From an uncultured Mucilaginibacter sp. (GTDB taxonomy: Bacteria; Bacteroidota; Bacteroidia; Sphingobacteriales; Sphingobacteriaceae), in the NCBI GenBank assembly GCA_903864275.1, contig CAIPFE010000045.1, forward strand, positions 1-64,000: a stretch of DNA of 64,000 nt, written 5' to 3'. The notes under the pieces were generated by a model. That model worked only from the letters and a program-made list of their open reading frames with translations. It did no database searches and was not told the origin of the DNA. Position 1 is the first letter of the stretch; each line of letters starts with the position of its first letter. A program made the position numbers and the translations under genes. Shown here one piece after another: positions 25,901 through 34,561 of this stretch.

Positions 25901-27653
25901 TTACCGTGTGGCCGCTACCCGTTATTCCGCTGGTGCTCAACTGCCAGGGCACACCCGGCGCACCTTCCTCCACCGGCCTGTTCAATGGCGAATTATCAAA
26001 ATTGGTTTGCGCAACCGGGTCGGTAATGGCCGTAACACCAGATCCCGTGGGCGGCGTTGTATAAAAAGCATTTTGGTCGGTACTTACCGCATTTGGCCTC
26101 CAGTTACCTGCCAGCCCGGTTTGCGGCGTATAGGGCAGGTATTTGGTTATTTCGCGCCCATACTGGTCATAAGCCTGCGGCGCCACCATATCGTAACCCA
26201 ATGGCGAGGCCCCCTCCTGCACCGTTTGCACCGGCCTGCCCAATCCGTCCACATATTGTATGCTGGTTTGCAAGGCTGTAGTATTGCCCGTTACCGCCAT
26301 AAGCGTGCTATCGTTTACGATGCCAGCTATGCGCGGGGCATTGGTAACCACGTAATTTTGGTTGCTGGTAGGGCCTGCTACCGGTGTGCCGTTAACCGTT
26401 AGGGTGATCGTGGTGCTGGTGCTTGAAATCCCGCTGTAGGCAGTTACAGTAAACATTGTTGCAGCCATGGCTTCTGCAGGCGTCCCGCTGATAGTGCCGT
26501 TAACGCCGTTGAAGCTAAGCCCCGATGGCAGGTACGGGCTGATGGAAAAGGCGGTGGTGGAAACTTTGCGGATGATATTATTAGGCCGGTCGCACACATA
26601 CACATTTCCGAAATTGTCTGCGGCTACTGCACAAGGCCTGTAAAATTCTGCCACAGCCCCCGGCCCATCTATGCTGCCCGCAGTGATCTGGCCTGAAAGC
26701 GTAGTTAAAAAGCCCGACGTGCTGATGGCGTCTATCATATTATTAAGTGTATTGGTAACGTAAACAATACCTGAAGCATCGGCAGCTACACCTTCCGGCT
26801 TATTGAACCCGCTGGCATACGTGCTCACCACAGGCGAGGCCCCCGTAGTGATCTTCCTGATCAGGCTGTTTAGCTGGTCGGCTACGTATATGTTGCCCGA
26901 AGCGTCTACCGCTATGCCCTCCGGGCCGTTAAATGTTGCTGAGCCGGCGGCGCCATTGCCGGCGCCTGCCACGCCGGTGCCGGCAAAAGTACTTACTACG
27001 GTTGTTGAGATAATGATCTTACGGATCATATTATTGCTATAGTCGGCTACATATAAATTACCGGAGGCATCCGCAGCAACGCCGAATGGAGAATTAAAGC
27101 TCGCCGCACTGCCGGCGCCATTGGTTGAGCCTGACGTCCCGGCTGTGCCGGCAAGGGTGGTCACCACGCCGCCCGGTGTGATCTTACGGATATTATTATT
27201 CCGCGCATCGGCCACATACATATTGCCCGAAGCATCCAGGCAAAGCCCATAGGGGAAATTAAAGCTTGCCGTCCGCAGGGTTCCGTCAGCTGAACCGCTT
27301 GCGCCGCTGCCCGCAAAGGTGGTTACAACGCCTGTTGCAATTATTATCTTTCTGATCACGTGATTTTGCGCGTCGGCTATGTACAAATTACCTACCGCAT
27401 CCGCTACCCCTCCCGATGGATAATTAAAGCTGGTTACCCCAACACCCTGGCCGTCTACATAGCCCGCCGCCCCGTTACCGGCAATGGTAAGGGTTTGCCC
27501 GTTAATGGCAGGCGTGCCCCCGGTAACGGTTGCGGTTAACGGCGTAATGGCTGTGCCCACATTAAATACTGCCGGGTTTGTGCCGTAGCTGATGGTGAAT
27601 TGTGAAAAAGCGTTTTGGCTGAACAGGAGGAAGAGTATTAGTCCATAGAACAT
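22947..27653 (-). CDS. Secreted NHL-repeat / DUF6443 / RHS-repeat protein with C-terminal toxin domain
   Basis: A 1568-aa polymorphic toxin. After a signal peptide (MFYGLILFLLFSQNAFSQ) come six NHL beta-propeller repeats (about residues 65-390, each with an A/V-DASGN-Y-VAD-N--IRKI pattern), an Ig-like putative domain, a DUF6443 domain (YVDGLGRPVQTVQEG), RHS/YD repeats, and the RHS core boundary (RQYDPLSARWLQIDPMAE to FIDPDGM, ending near residue 1335). The last 233 residues form the variable tip with HHLIEQRF (HH at 1489-1490), a nuclease-like motif resembling the SitA6 group. An upstream in-frame ATG (27785) would add 44 residues encoded by intergenic word repeats, so 27653 is preferred. Confidence 0.85.
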   Translation of the reverse strand: MFYGLILFLLFSQNAFSQFTISYGTNPAVFNVGTAITPLTATVTGGTPAINGQTLTIAGNGAAGYVDGQGVGVTSFNYPSGGVADAVGNLYIADAQNHVIRKIIIATGVVTTFAGSGASGSADGTLRTASFNFPYGLCLDASGNMYVADARNNNIRKITPGGVVTTLAGTAGTSGSTNGAGSAASFNSPFGVAADASGNLYVADYSNNMIRKIIISTTVVSTFAGTGVAGAGNGAAGSATFNGPEGIAVDASGNIYVADQLNSLIRKITTGASPVVSTYASGFNKPEGVAADASGIVYVTNTLNNMIDAISTSGFLTTLSGQITAGSIDGPGAVAEFYRPCAVAADNFGNVYVCDRPNNIIRKVSTTAFSISPYLPSGLSFNGVNGTISGTPAEAMAATMFTVTAYSGISSTSTTITLTVNGTPVAGPTSNQNYVVTNAPRIAGIVNDSTLMAVTGNTTALQTSIQYVDGLGRPVQTVQEGASPLGYDMVAPQAYDQYGREITKYLPYTPQTGLAGNWRPNAVSTDQNAFYTTPPTGSGVTAITDPVAQTNFDNSPLNRPVEEGAPGVPWQLSTSGITGSGHTVKMVYTLNNATSFATDSINGRQAAMYYTIINSDNGQSLHANGYYPANTLTVTISKDENWTGGRAGTVEEYKDIDGHVVLKRAYNYNSSHVVEQLSTYYIYDDLNRLAFVLPPMSGADGAGTIAQATLDNLCYQYQYDERGRPVQKKIPGKGWEYTVFNTMDQPVATQDANQLTNKQWIYTKYDALGRSVITGIWTNGGTAITRLNLQTTLDGISSNFFEASQTTGTGYTNVAWPTSSTTPLTYNYYDSYANAPGLPAAYSAPTGANLATRSELTATLTAVLNTPTNMLWTAHYYDNWGRSLKSYAQHYLGGTLSNNNYDAINSTYNFTNAPTTTTRQHWNTASTLNPLVTIANTYIYDQVGRKLKTWEQITNVTTSTTKTLISNSVYNEIGQVGNKKLRATVTDSLTFLQNIAYTYNERGWLNTSTAPLFQMQLYYNTAVGSKLYNGNIVAQYWGQSGSYTNHFNYAYDKLNRLLGGATSTDGYGDEGIVYDLMGNMKHLYRFMATVEVDQLTYNYLLSGNPTNQVQSIVDAGTNAGLVAGTTTYTYDPNGNTLSNTNTVNTGQNKSYTYNLLNLPLVVTVPTGTVTYTYDATGNKLRKVDVLGGTTTTTDYINGIEYDNSTSTIGFIQTEEGKAVPNGTGYDYVYYLGDNLGNTRVTFGTKTGAAVVYQQDDYYPFGLEINRSILSPKNEYLYNRKELQEETSVYDYGLRQYDPLSARWLQIDPMAEISRRWSPYNYVENNPIRFIDPDGMYETEAQINETEQRQAEEQLGFQAGRSASNFNGASVGNGGGDPPPKKGKSTSQTESTVKKVVDVLPVLGKADQAGDELKNGEYGNATLDEGSAILEMFMFVPGKAVDGVVSLEDYVAGFFAKKGAFEELSVATKYGFGTYKDLAQLTAGKGLNVHHLIEQRFASLFGEKESDMISIVLTESEHQAFTKAWRSQIGYEGSTKAAVTTLNATKSEVEAAAREVYKNYPQILKKLGL

Positions 27654-27788
27654 AGTCCATAGTCTATAGTTCATAGCTGATGGTTCATGGTTCATAGCAG
27701 GAAAGTTTTCGTTCAATACCTCAGATTGGCTTTCGGCTTCCGACTTCGGACTTCCGACTTCGGACTTTTTTTGCTTCTTCTCCATGGC
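27654..27788. repeat. Low-complexity repeat words between the two RHS genes
   Basis: Short tandem words occur here: CATAGTCCATAG/TTCATAG-type units near 27650-27700 and CCGACTTCGGACTTCCGACTTCGG near 27740-27765. These are of the kind seen elsewhere between genes in this window. They are open in the frame of the toxin gene and would encode its SPKSEAESQSEV-like extension if translation began at 27785. Confidence 0.6.
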
Positions 27789-30700
27789 TCAATTGATGGT
27801 TAAGGTTAAATCCGAACTGCCTGTGGCTATTATCACCGAGGTAAAAGTTACATTATAATCATGTACCGGCGTACGCACCCCCAGCGTATAAGTGTGCTTA
27901 CTTGCATCGGCCGTGTTAATGGTAAGCGTATAACCGGGCGTAGCGTTCGGTGGAATATATAATGTAGTATCACCGGGCAAAACGTCATTATAAGGTGCAA
28001 CCCCGCCGCTGAAAAGAACCTGGAAACTCGCCGGCGTTTCATTATGTATAACAAAAGCTATCCCGCCGGCCGTACAATGGCAGTTAATATTCGCTTTTAT
28101 CTGCCCGTTGGTATTCATGTCATATATGGCATCTGCATCGGCCGAGGCCTGGGTAGACGAATAATATTTATTGGCCGGCACCGTATAGGTCAATGCGCCC
28201 GGGGTGTAACCAACAGGGCAATTTGTGCGGGTAAAAGTGTTTGTTTGCACCTGGTTGCCGAATATCTGGTCATAGGTATGGTAGCCATAGTTTTTTACGA
28301 TGTCGCTGTTCCAATCCTTAATATTTTTTAGCCGCTGAAAGTAATCGTAAGTAAAATAGCTATTGGTGCCTTTGGTATCCGATATAGAGCGCAGGCCCGA
28401 TGGGTCATAAGCATACGTAGTCATCTGCGCGGCGACAGGGTATAGGCGCAGTTCATCTATGGAAGTAGTGCCGCTGATGGCTACCTGGCTTGTGCCTGTT
28501 GGTACCTGGTATTCGTAATAGGTCCAGCCGTTGACAGTATTTAACGGCGTGCCGGTAAGCGGGCTGCCCAGGTATGGGGTAACAACAGCCGTGCCGGTAT
28601 TATTGTTCCAGAACGAAAGCACATACGGCATACTGGTGGCAACAACAGGCGATGTAATATTGCCCGCGCTTAAAGAATATACCGATGTTCCCGTCGGGGC
28701 CGTCGGGTCAAATACCGAAGCGCCACTGTATATCCATCCGCCATTTCCATCAGCTTCGAAACTGGTATAGGCTGTATTGGTAATGATTGAATTTTTTACC
28801 TGCGCTGTGGGCAGATCCTGCAGGTAGTCCCACATTATTGTTGTGGGCGTCGCATTACGTGGCGTGTATTGGGTTATGTTGTTTTGCGAATCGTAATGAT
28901 CGAAAGTGATCATCTGCGAATAACGCGTATCGCCCGTTAAATTGCCAGAAACCACGCTTGATGGCGTAAAATCAGTAAGCGGCTGGGCAACATTCAACTT
29001 AAAGATTTTGAGGGGGATAATGGTGTTAGCTATGCTCCCAAACTGGTAATAATTTAACTGCGCGCCGGTTACCGCCGTAACGGAAGTTGCCAAATTGATC
29101 AGGTTGTCGGTTTTCTCAATAACTTCGGCATACATGTTCCGGTTGATCATACTGTCGAGGACGGTATTGTGCGTGGTTGTGCCGCCGTTCAGGTAATCAT
29201 AAACATATTTATTGTTGGTGATATGAATGTTGCCTTTGCTGTCGGTATCCGTGACGGCGATAATTTGCTGGTGGACGGGGTCGTCATAAGTGTACCTTAC
29301 CGTCGAGTTAGTGTATTTGGTGGTATCATTTGTGTCGTAAATATGGGTTGTGGTCGTCTTAAGATAGTTATCATCCGATAAAATATGATAATACGGATAA
29401 GGGGAGGGGAAAGAATACGTATCATCCGGTGATGAATAGCCGGGCGGAAGCGGGTTCTCCCCAACCGGCCCCTCATTATAATTAATTTTATATTGCGCCA
29501 TGCCCACTGTATCATAATAGGTATACGGAAGGGTCGAATAGGTATTGGTGGTATATTTCACCGGCTGGTAAGCGCCGCTGGCTAAGTGTATATATTCTTT
29601 TTTGGAGGCCAGGTGCCCTCTTACATAAAACATACTGTTGTAAACGAGGTTACCCGGCTGGTAAGCCCTTGATAGGGAGTCTGCCTGGTCAGTAAAAGTA
29701 TAATCAGTCCTCCCAATGTTGGTGCCAGGTGTGCCGATGTATTCTGTGACTGACGGGTACACCACAGTGGCGCCGTCCCAGCCTTCCAGATCGCAATGCG
29801 GGTTGTTAGCAAAAGTCCGAACAACCTCGCTGCCTCCAAGTTGAACACCCGAACCCAAAAATAAATAGTACCACCTGTGATTTTGCGCTGTGACGAAATA
29901 GCTGTAGTCCAGCAGGAAATTCGGCCTCGCGCTATTGTACACATACGTTTTAACGATCGGTATCGAGCTAGCGCCATCATAGCTGCTGATCGTCTTGACA
30001 CGCAGGCCGCCCGCCAGCTCCAGCGTATCACCCTTCATATACTGATTAGTCTGATAGGTGAACGCGGTATAACCACCCGTCGGATAGTGAATGCCGGTCA
30101 GTACCAATGCCTGCATATAACCCGAATCGCAAGTACGTATGGCGCTGCCGATGGTCACATGGGTCACCGTGGATGTTGAATAGGGCTGATAGTCAATAAC
30201 CTGTTCCGGAGTAAGCCCAGCGGTGTTCGGCTGCCCGTTATTATACCCCCAATAATCCTGCGAATAAGCCGTGTAAGACGGCATGGCAATACTCTGATTG
30301 TAGTCAAAGCGGTAATGCTGGATAGTACTGCCCGCTTTATCCAGTATTTGTATGGAGTCGAGCCTTAAACGCTGATTGTAGAGTGGCGGAAAATAGCTTT
30401 TATAGAACACGATGGTTTTTTGCAATTCCATCGTTTTGGTGCGGTAATTATATTGGTATACCTTAATATCCTTTAAGCCGTAGGCATGCTCGCTGGGGGT
30501 GCCTTGGTTGATATCCTGTCGCACTGTTGCGTCCAGGTCAAACACCACCCTGCCATTTTTAAAATTTATCTGGCTGGGCAATTCCTCATGCACTATATTG
30601 ACATTGCCAGGGGTAATAGGAGTGGTCGAATAACTGGGTACATAACTCGATTCATTATTGATTACCTGGTCAATCACCGTGTAAATTTCCCCTGCGTTCA

Positions 30701-31544
30701 ACGGATAATAAATCGTATCTGTTTTGTAAGAAAATGAAATGGTGTCCCGTCGGTTTTGGCTCACCATACCCGTCAGCTTCCAGGCGGATCCAGAAGTAAC
30801 CCCTGAAGGCTTTCCGCCCGATGATGAGATTGTTATATCAGTCGCCCCATTGCCAAAGGTATAGTAATTGCCATGCTCATCGGTAATATCGAATTTTGTA
30901 AGTCCAGAATTTGGCGGCAGGTCGTCATAACTGTAAGGAATAAGCTTGTATATAATATTTAAGGGCGCGTATGGGACTGTCCTCGGCACAAAGTTTTGCC
31001 CGCGTCTGCCGTCAAGGAAAAATTTACCGCTATGGCCCGGAAAGTCGTACGAATAAATATCAGGCTTACTGTCATAAGTACCGTTCGAAACGTTTTCCAG
31101 GTAATAAAGGCCCGCATAGGTGCCGGTGCTATAGGTTCCCGGTTGGTACATATATCCATTTAGGTACCCATAGGTGACATCGTCAGGCAACCCCATAACA
31201 CGCCTGCTGACCTGCCCCCCAGCTGAAACGGACCAGCCAAGACCTGCAAAGCTCGCGACATCGGTTACTTTTACACCCGAAGCATGATAAGACAAGCTTA
31301 TCGGAACCTGTAACCCTCCTGCCTCAACCGTGTACAGTGGGATTGAAATATCAGGGAGACCGGTGAATTCGTTTACCTGGTAAGTGCCGTATTTCTCGAT
31401 TGCTGTCGCTACTGGAGATCGGGGAAAAAGTTGAGGAACGAAATATTGCGTTTGGGATGGCGAGGACGATTGTGCTTTTACGCTTAACCCAACCACCATA
31501 AAGCATAAAATCAAATAAGCGGCGCGGAGTAATTTAGTTTTCAT
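27789..31544 (-). CDS. Secreted YD-repeat (RHS-related) protein with DUF5977 domain
   Basis: A 1251-aa protein with a signal peptide (LILCFMVVGLSVKAQ). The N-terminal domain (TGLPDISIPLYTVEAGGLQVPISLSYHASGVKV, GLGWSVSAGG) is the usual start of large Bacteroidota RHS-like proteins, and YD-type repeats lie in the middle. The C-terminus has a DUF5977 segment (NCPVGYTPGALTYTVPANKY to INCHC), then a short Ig-like end. It lacks the RHS core DPxG...FIDPDG boundary and a toxin tip, which the next gene has. The genes are 3 bp apart (4 bp gap to the upstream start of the next frame), so they are co-transcribed. Together they probably build the delivery shell for the toxin. Confidence 0.82.
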   Translation of the reverse strand: MKTKLLRAAYLILCFMVVGLSVKAQSSSPSQTQYFVPQLFPRSPVATAIEKYGTYQVNEFTGLPDISIPLYTVEAGGLQVPISLSYHASGVKVTDVASFAGLGWSVSAGGQVSRRVMGLPDDVTYGYLNGYMYQPGTYSTGTYAGLYYLENVSNGTYDSKPDIYSYDFPGHSGKFFLDGRRGQNFVPRTVPYAPLNIIYKLIPYSYDDLPPNSGLTKFDITDEHGNYYTFGNGATDITISSSGGKPSGVTSGSAWKLTGMVSQNRRDTISFSYKTDTIYYPLNAGEIYTVIDQVINNESSYVPSYSTTPITPGNVNIVHEELPSQINFKNGRVVFDLDATVRQDINQGTPSEHAYGLKDIKVYQYNYRTKTMELQKTIVFYKSYFPPLYNQRLRLDSIQILDKAGSTIQHYRFDYNQSIAMPSYTAYSQDYWGYNNGQPNTAGLTPEQVIDYQPYSTSTVTHVTIGSAIRTCDSGYMQALVLTGIHYPTGGYTAFTYQTNQYMKGDTLELAGGLRVKTISSYDGASSIPIVKTYVYNSARPNFLLDYSYFVTAQNHRWYYLFLGSGVQLGGSEVVRTFANNPHCDLEGWDGATVVYPSVTEYIGTPGTNIGRTDYTFTDQADSLSRAYQPGNLVYNSMFYVRGHLASKKEYIHLASGAYQPVKYTTNTYSTLPYTYYDTVGMAQYKINYNEGPVGENPLPPGYSSPDDTYSFPSPYPYYHILSDDNYLKTTTTHIYDTNDTTKYTNSTVRYTYDDPVHQQIIAVTDTDSKGNIHITNNKYVYDYLNGGTTTHNTVLDSMINRNMYAEVIEKTDNLINLATSVTAVTGAQLNYYQFGSIANTIIPLKIFKLNVAQPLTDFTPSSVVSGNLTGDTRYSQMITFDHYDSQNNITQYTPRNATPTTIMWDYLQDLPTAQVKNSIITNTAYTSFEADGNGGWIYSGASVFDPTAPTGTSVYSLSAGNITSPVVATSMPYVLSFWNNNTGTAVVTPYLGSPLTGTPLNTVNGWTYYEYQVPTGTSQVAISGTTSIDELRLYPVAAQMTTYAYDPSGLRSISDTKGTNSYFTYDYFQRLKNIKDWNSDIVKNYGYHTYDQIFGNQVQTNTFTRTNCPVGYTPGALTYTVPANKYYSSTQASADADAIYDMNTNGQIKANINCHCTAGGIAFVIHNETPASFQVLFSGGVAPYNDVLPGDTTLYIPPNATPGYTLTINTADASKHTYTLGVRTPVHDYNVTFTSVIIATGSSDLTLTIN

Positions 31545-31930
31545 ATGAATTCCTTTATTGAAATAATTTAGGTTTAACTGTACAAAGGCCAGTTTTTTTT
31601 GAACTTTGTTAGTTGCTTACACGTGCCGTTTTATGGTCTGAGCTGCTTTTCCAGATCAATAAGTTTCAGGTTTTAGTAATTTAAATTGCGAAATAAGATT
31701 AAGCACTAAATTTCAATTTTTATATGTTGTTTTCACCCATTTTATACCGTGTTTTCACCCCCCGTGCCGTACGTATTTTTACGCATTACTTTTATGAATT
31801 TTTTTAAAAAAATTTGCATGCCTCTAAACGTGAGTTGGGAATGGAGGATTATCTGCCCGGTCGGGCATCCACGCTGCCTGAAGTTTGCGACTTTGACTTA
31901 TTATGCCCGTCGACTGTATCATAGCGAATA
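31545..31930. other. Promoter region of the RHS operon; no gene seen
   Basis: This A/T-rich stretch between the tRNA terminator and the RHS operon start must hold the operon's promoter, but no convincing -33/-7 pair could be picked out. A TTTTCACCCATTTTATACCG / TTTTCACCCC near-repeat lies at about 31730-31765. No supported coding sequence. Confidence 0.5.
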
Positions 31931-31963
31931 AAAAAAGCCACCCTACTTTCGTAAAGTGGCTTT
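31931..31963 (-). terminator. Intrinsic terminator of tRNA-Met
   Basis: On the minus strand AAGCCAC, an 11-16 base loop region with a second small stem, then GTGGCTTTTTTT. It lies immediately 3' of the tRNA gene. Confidence 0.85.
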
Positions 31964-31964
31964 G

Positions 31965-32038
31965 TAGCGGGGAGCAGGATCGAACTGCCGACCTCAGGGT
32001 TATGAATCCTGCGCTCTAACCATCTGAGCTACCCCGCC
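31965..32038 (-). tRNA. tRNA-Met (anticodon CAT)
   Basis: The 74-nt cloverleaf is complete. The acceptor strand GGCGGGG pairs with CCCCGCT, the D arm is GCTC-AGATGGTTA-GAGC, the anticodon loop is TTCATAA with anticodon CAT, and the T arm is GGCAG-TTCGATC-CTGCT. The discriminator is A, and CCA is not encoded. The top of the anticodon stem has one A-C mismatch. The D stem lacks initiator features and the first acceptor pair is G-U, so elongator Met or the Ile2 (lysidine) type are possible. An own terminator follows. Confidence 0.93.
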
Positions 32039-32279
32039 GTTGAATATTTTCTTTTTTATAACTTAAGTTATTTTCCGAAACGTTAGTTGCAGCTTCTTTC
32101 GGACTTCCGGTCTTTACTGACTTTCCGACTAATATCCAACCGCTTTGTTAATTAAATACTTATGTTAGCAAATTAAACTTGCACCCTGCTTAAAAAGGTT
32201 TGCAAATATAGCAAAAATTCGTTTTCTTTAGAAAAAATGGCAACATTTACCACTTACAAATATTCAAGTATAAACCCCG

Positions 32280-32660
32280 ATGGCCGAAAAGAAAAAATTT
32301 AATATTGAGTATGAGATAAAATCATCTCCAAGGATACTCTACAGTTTTTTAAATGAGCCTAACGGATTAACACAATGGTTTGCCGATGATGTGAGCGTAA
32401 AGGACCAGATTTATACTTTTACATGGGATGGTGAGCAGCAAACAGCCAAACTTTTAGCCATAAAAGAAAATAAAATTGTGAGGTTCAGGTGGATAGATGA
32501 TGACCCCGCATATTATTTCGAAATGGAAATTATCCAGGATGAGCTGACCAATGATGTGGCCTTAAGTATCACCGATTTTGCGACCGAGGATACCATCGGC
32601 GAACGTAAACTGATCTGGAACAACCAGGTGGAATACCTTGTAAGCGTTTTAGGGGCGTAG
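32280..32660 (+). CDS. START-like domain protein (SRPBCC superfamily)
   Basis: A 126-aa cytoplasmic protein. It begins MAEKKKFNIEYEIKSSPRILYSFLNEPNGLTQWFADDV, the helix-grip entry common to AHSA1/START-like proteins, and continues with alternating beta strands (IYTFTWDGEQQTAKLLA, IVRFRWIDDD, YYFEMEI). The size matches the Bacteroidota START-like family (PF19569 type). It lies 209 bp upstream of the LptF/G-family gene, an arrangement recurrent in this phylum. Ligand and role are unknown. Confidence 0.82.
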   Translation: MAEKKKFNIEYEIKSSPRILYSFLNEPNGLTQWFADDVSVKDQIYTFTWDGEQQTAKLLAIKENKIVRFRWIDDDPAYYFEMEIIQDELTNDVALSITDFATEDTIGERKLIWNNQVEYLVSVLGA

Positions 32661-32869
32661 TTTTATATCATTGGTCATTAGTTATTGGTCATTCGCGGAA
32701 AAGGCTTGTGACATGAATTCTCGAATGGATCGCCCCGATAAAAATTAATTATCCCCATTTTTGTATCGTGAAGCCACTGCGTGCCGTTATAGTTTGCAAT
32801 AAAAACGTGCATGGAAGCATTTCCCCTTAGGCAGGCAAATAGATCGCCCATGCAAAACAGGTTATCCTG

Positions 32870-34294
32870 ATGAAGAAAATACATCTTTTAGTACTCAAAT
32901 CATTTATAAGGCCTTTTTTAGTCACCTTCCTCATCGTGATGTTTGTGTTATTGATGCTGTTTTTATTTAAATACATCGATGACCTTATCGGCAAAGGATT
33001 TGAATGGTACATCATCGTCGAACTGATGTTTTATGCTTCGGCTACCAACGTGGCGATGGCCCTGCCATTGTCGGTTTTGCTTTCTTCCATCATGACTTAT
33101 GGCGCCCTTGGCGAAAATTATGAATTGGTGGCCATCAAAGCTGCCGGAATATCCCTTCGCAGGGCGATGTACCCTATGGTGGTCGTTGTTATTATTTTGA
33201 GCATATCGGCTTTCATATTTTCTGATTATATGCTGCCCCTGGCCAACCTTAAATACTATTCGTTACTGTATGATGCCCGGCAGCAAAAATCCGCAAATTT
33301 TTTGCCCGAAGGTGTATTCAGCAATAGTTTCCCGGGCTATTCTATCCGTGCAAAAACCAAGGACGCCGACGGCCAGACCCTGCATGGCATTATGATCTAC
33401 GCTAAAAACCAGAGCGGAAATAATACGGATGTGTTAATTGCCAAAGAGGGTAAAATGTACCGTACGCCCAATGGGCAGTTCCTCGTATTAAAACTTAAAG
33501 ATGGCGTGCAATATTCTGAAACTCCGGGTGAATCGAATTATAATGTGCGTGAAAGATTGGTGCGCAAACGTTTTAAAGAATCGGAACAGAAGTTTGATAT
33601 TTCGGGACTTAAATTGCACCGTACCGACGAGAGCGAATTTAAAACGGCTTACCAGATGATGAACTTAAAACAACTTAAGGATAACGCCGCGATGACAAAG
33701 CGACAAATTGACAGCGGCATCGATATAAATTATAAATTAATTACGGCTTACATCAAATATTTTTCGATACCCGGAAAGCCTGGGTTGGCTAAAAATTATA
33801 CTTTTGTTACAAACAATGCATTTGCAAAATTAAGACGAAATGACCAGATCAGTGCGTTGGCAAATGCTTCGAGCGAAGCCCGATCAGTTCAGGACCTCGT
33901 AAAAAACCGTTCAGACCGGCATACGGAGTTAAAAAAGAATATTCAACGGGCCGACCTTGAATTTCAGAAAAAGTTTACCTTATCGGCGGCATGTATCGCC
34001 TTGTTTTTAATTGGTGCGCCGCTTGGGGCCATTATCCGGAAAGGCGGCCTGGGTTTACCTGTTGTTGTTTCAGTGATCTTTTTCCTGTTTTATTATATCA
34101 TCAATACTATCGGCGAAAAATATGTTAAAGATGGCGACCTGTCTCCTTTGGTTGGTTCGTGGATCGCAATTGTCGTCATAACCCCGATAGGGCTTTTCCT
34201 GTCGTATAAAGCGGCCACTGACTCCGCGATATTCGATGTTGATATCTACAGACGTTTTTTCAATAAGTTGTTTAAGAAAAAGCAAGTTGATTAA
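32870..34294 (+). CDS. LptF/LptG family lipopolysaccharide export permease
   Basis: A 474-aa inner-membrane protein. Three N-terminal helices (about residues 12-35, 50-75 and 100-122) include the LptF/G signature region LGENYELVAIKAAGISLRR, then comes a periplasmic jellyroll-type domain (about 125-330) and three C-terminal helices. The family moves LPS from the inner membrane to the periplasmic bridge, powered by LptB, which is not in this window. The length is above the roughly 360 of enteric LptF, as is usual in Bacteroidota, owing to extra sequence in the domain before the last helices (KNIQRADLEFQKKF). It is followed immediately by a hairpin at 34293-34349. Confidence 0.9.
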   Translation: MKKIHLLVLKSFIRPFLVTFLIVMFVLLMLFLFKYIDDLIGKGFEWYIIVELMFYASATNVAMALPLSVLLSSIMTYGALGENYELVAIKAAGISLRRAMYPMVVVVIILSISAFIFSDYMLPLANLKYYSLLYDARQQKSANFLPEGVFSNSFPGYSIRAKTKDADGQTLHGIMIYAKNQSGNNTDVLIAKEGKMYRTPNGQFLVLKLKDGVQYSETPGESNYNVRERLVRKRFKESEQKFDISGLKLHRTDESEFKTAYQMMNLKQLKDNAAMTKRQIDSGIDINYKLITAYIKYFSIPGKPGLAKNYTFVTNNAFAKLRRNDQISALANASSEARSVQDLVKNRSDRHTELKKNIQRADLEFQKKFTLSAACIALFLIGAPLGAIIRKGGLGLPVVVSVIFFLFYYIINTIGEKYVKDGDLSPLVGSWIAIVVITPIGLFLSYKAATDSAIFDVDIYRRFFNKLFKKKQVD

Positions 34295-34349
34295 GTGAGT
34301 GGTGAATAGTGAAATTGATCACTCACTTTTCACTACTCACCACTCACTT
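34293..34349. repeat. Inverted-repeat hairpin after lptF/G
   Basis: 22-nt arms AAGTGAGTGGTGAATAGTGAAA (34293-34314) and its reverse complement with one mismatch (34328-34349), loop 13 nt. It overlaps the lptF/G stop codon. It has no T-run but may end transcription or protect the mRNA. Confidence 0.7.
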
Positions 34350-34441
34350 CAAAGCAACCAATTATCCATTAATCATGTACTAATTTACAAAGCGCCGACC
34401 TGAATGATTTTATTATCGCGTAACTTTGCGCATAGTTAGAG

Positions 34442-34556
34442 ATCAGTGATTGGAGATTAGGGATTAGAAGAAGTACCGAAGTCCGGAAGAAAGGACAAAG
34501 CTGCTGCCTGATCACTAACCTCTAATCTCTAATCACTAGCATCCAATCACTGATAC
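34442..34556. repeat. Long imperfect inverted repeat in the ribBA leader
   Basis: ATCAGTGATTGGAGATTAG-GGATTAG at the left is complementary to CTAATCTCTAATCAC...TCCAATCACTGAT at the right, with ATTAG-type tandem words and a CCGAAGTCCGGAAG word in the loop. It ends 5 bp before the RibBA start. No FMN riboswitch-like conservation was seen. Confidence 0.65.
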
Positions 34557-34561
34557 AAAAA

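Noticed and set aside
23543..31177. Open frames on the plus strand within the two RHS genes
   Set aside because: They are antisense to long intact secreted proteins and show no domain signals.
31749..31931. 60-aa frame between the RHS operon and tRNA-Met
   Set aside because: It runs into the tRNA terminator and has no family resemblance or start context.
34442..34561. FMN riboswitch upstream of ribBA
   Set aside because: The leader is a long inverted repeat of ATTAG and GATCAGTGATTGG words; the conserved core of an RFN element was not seen.
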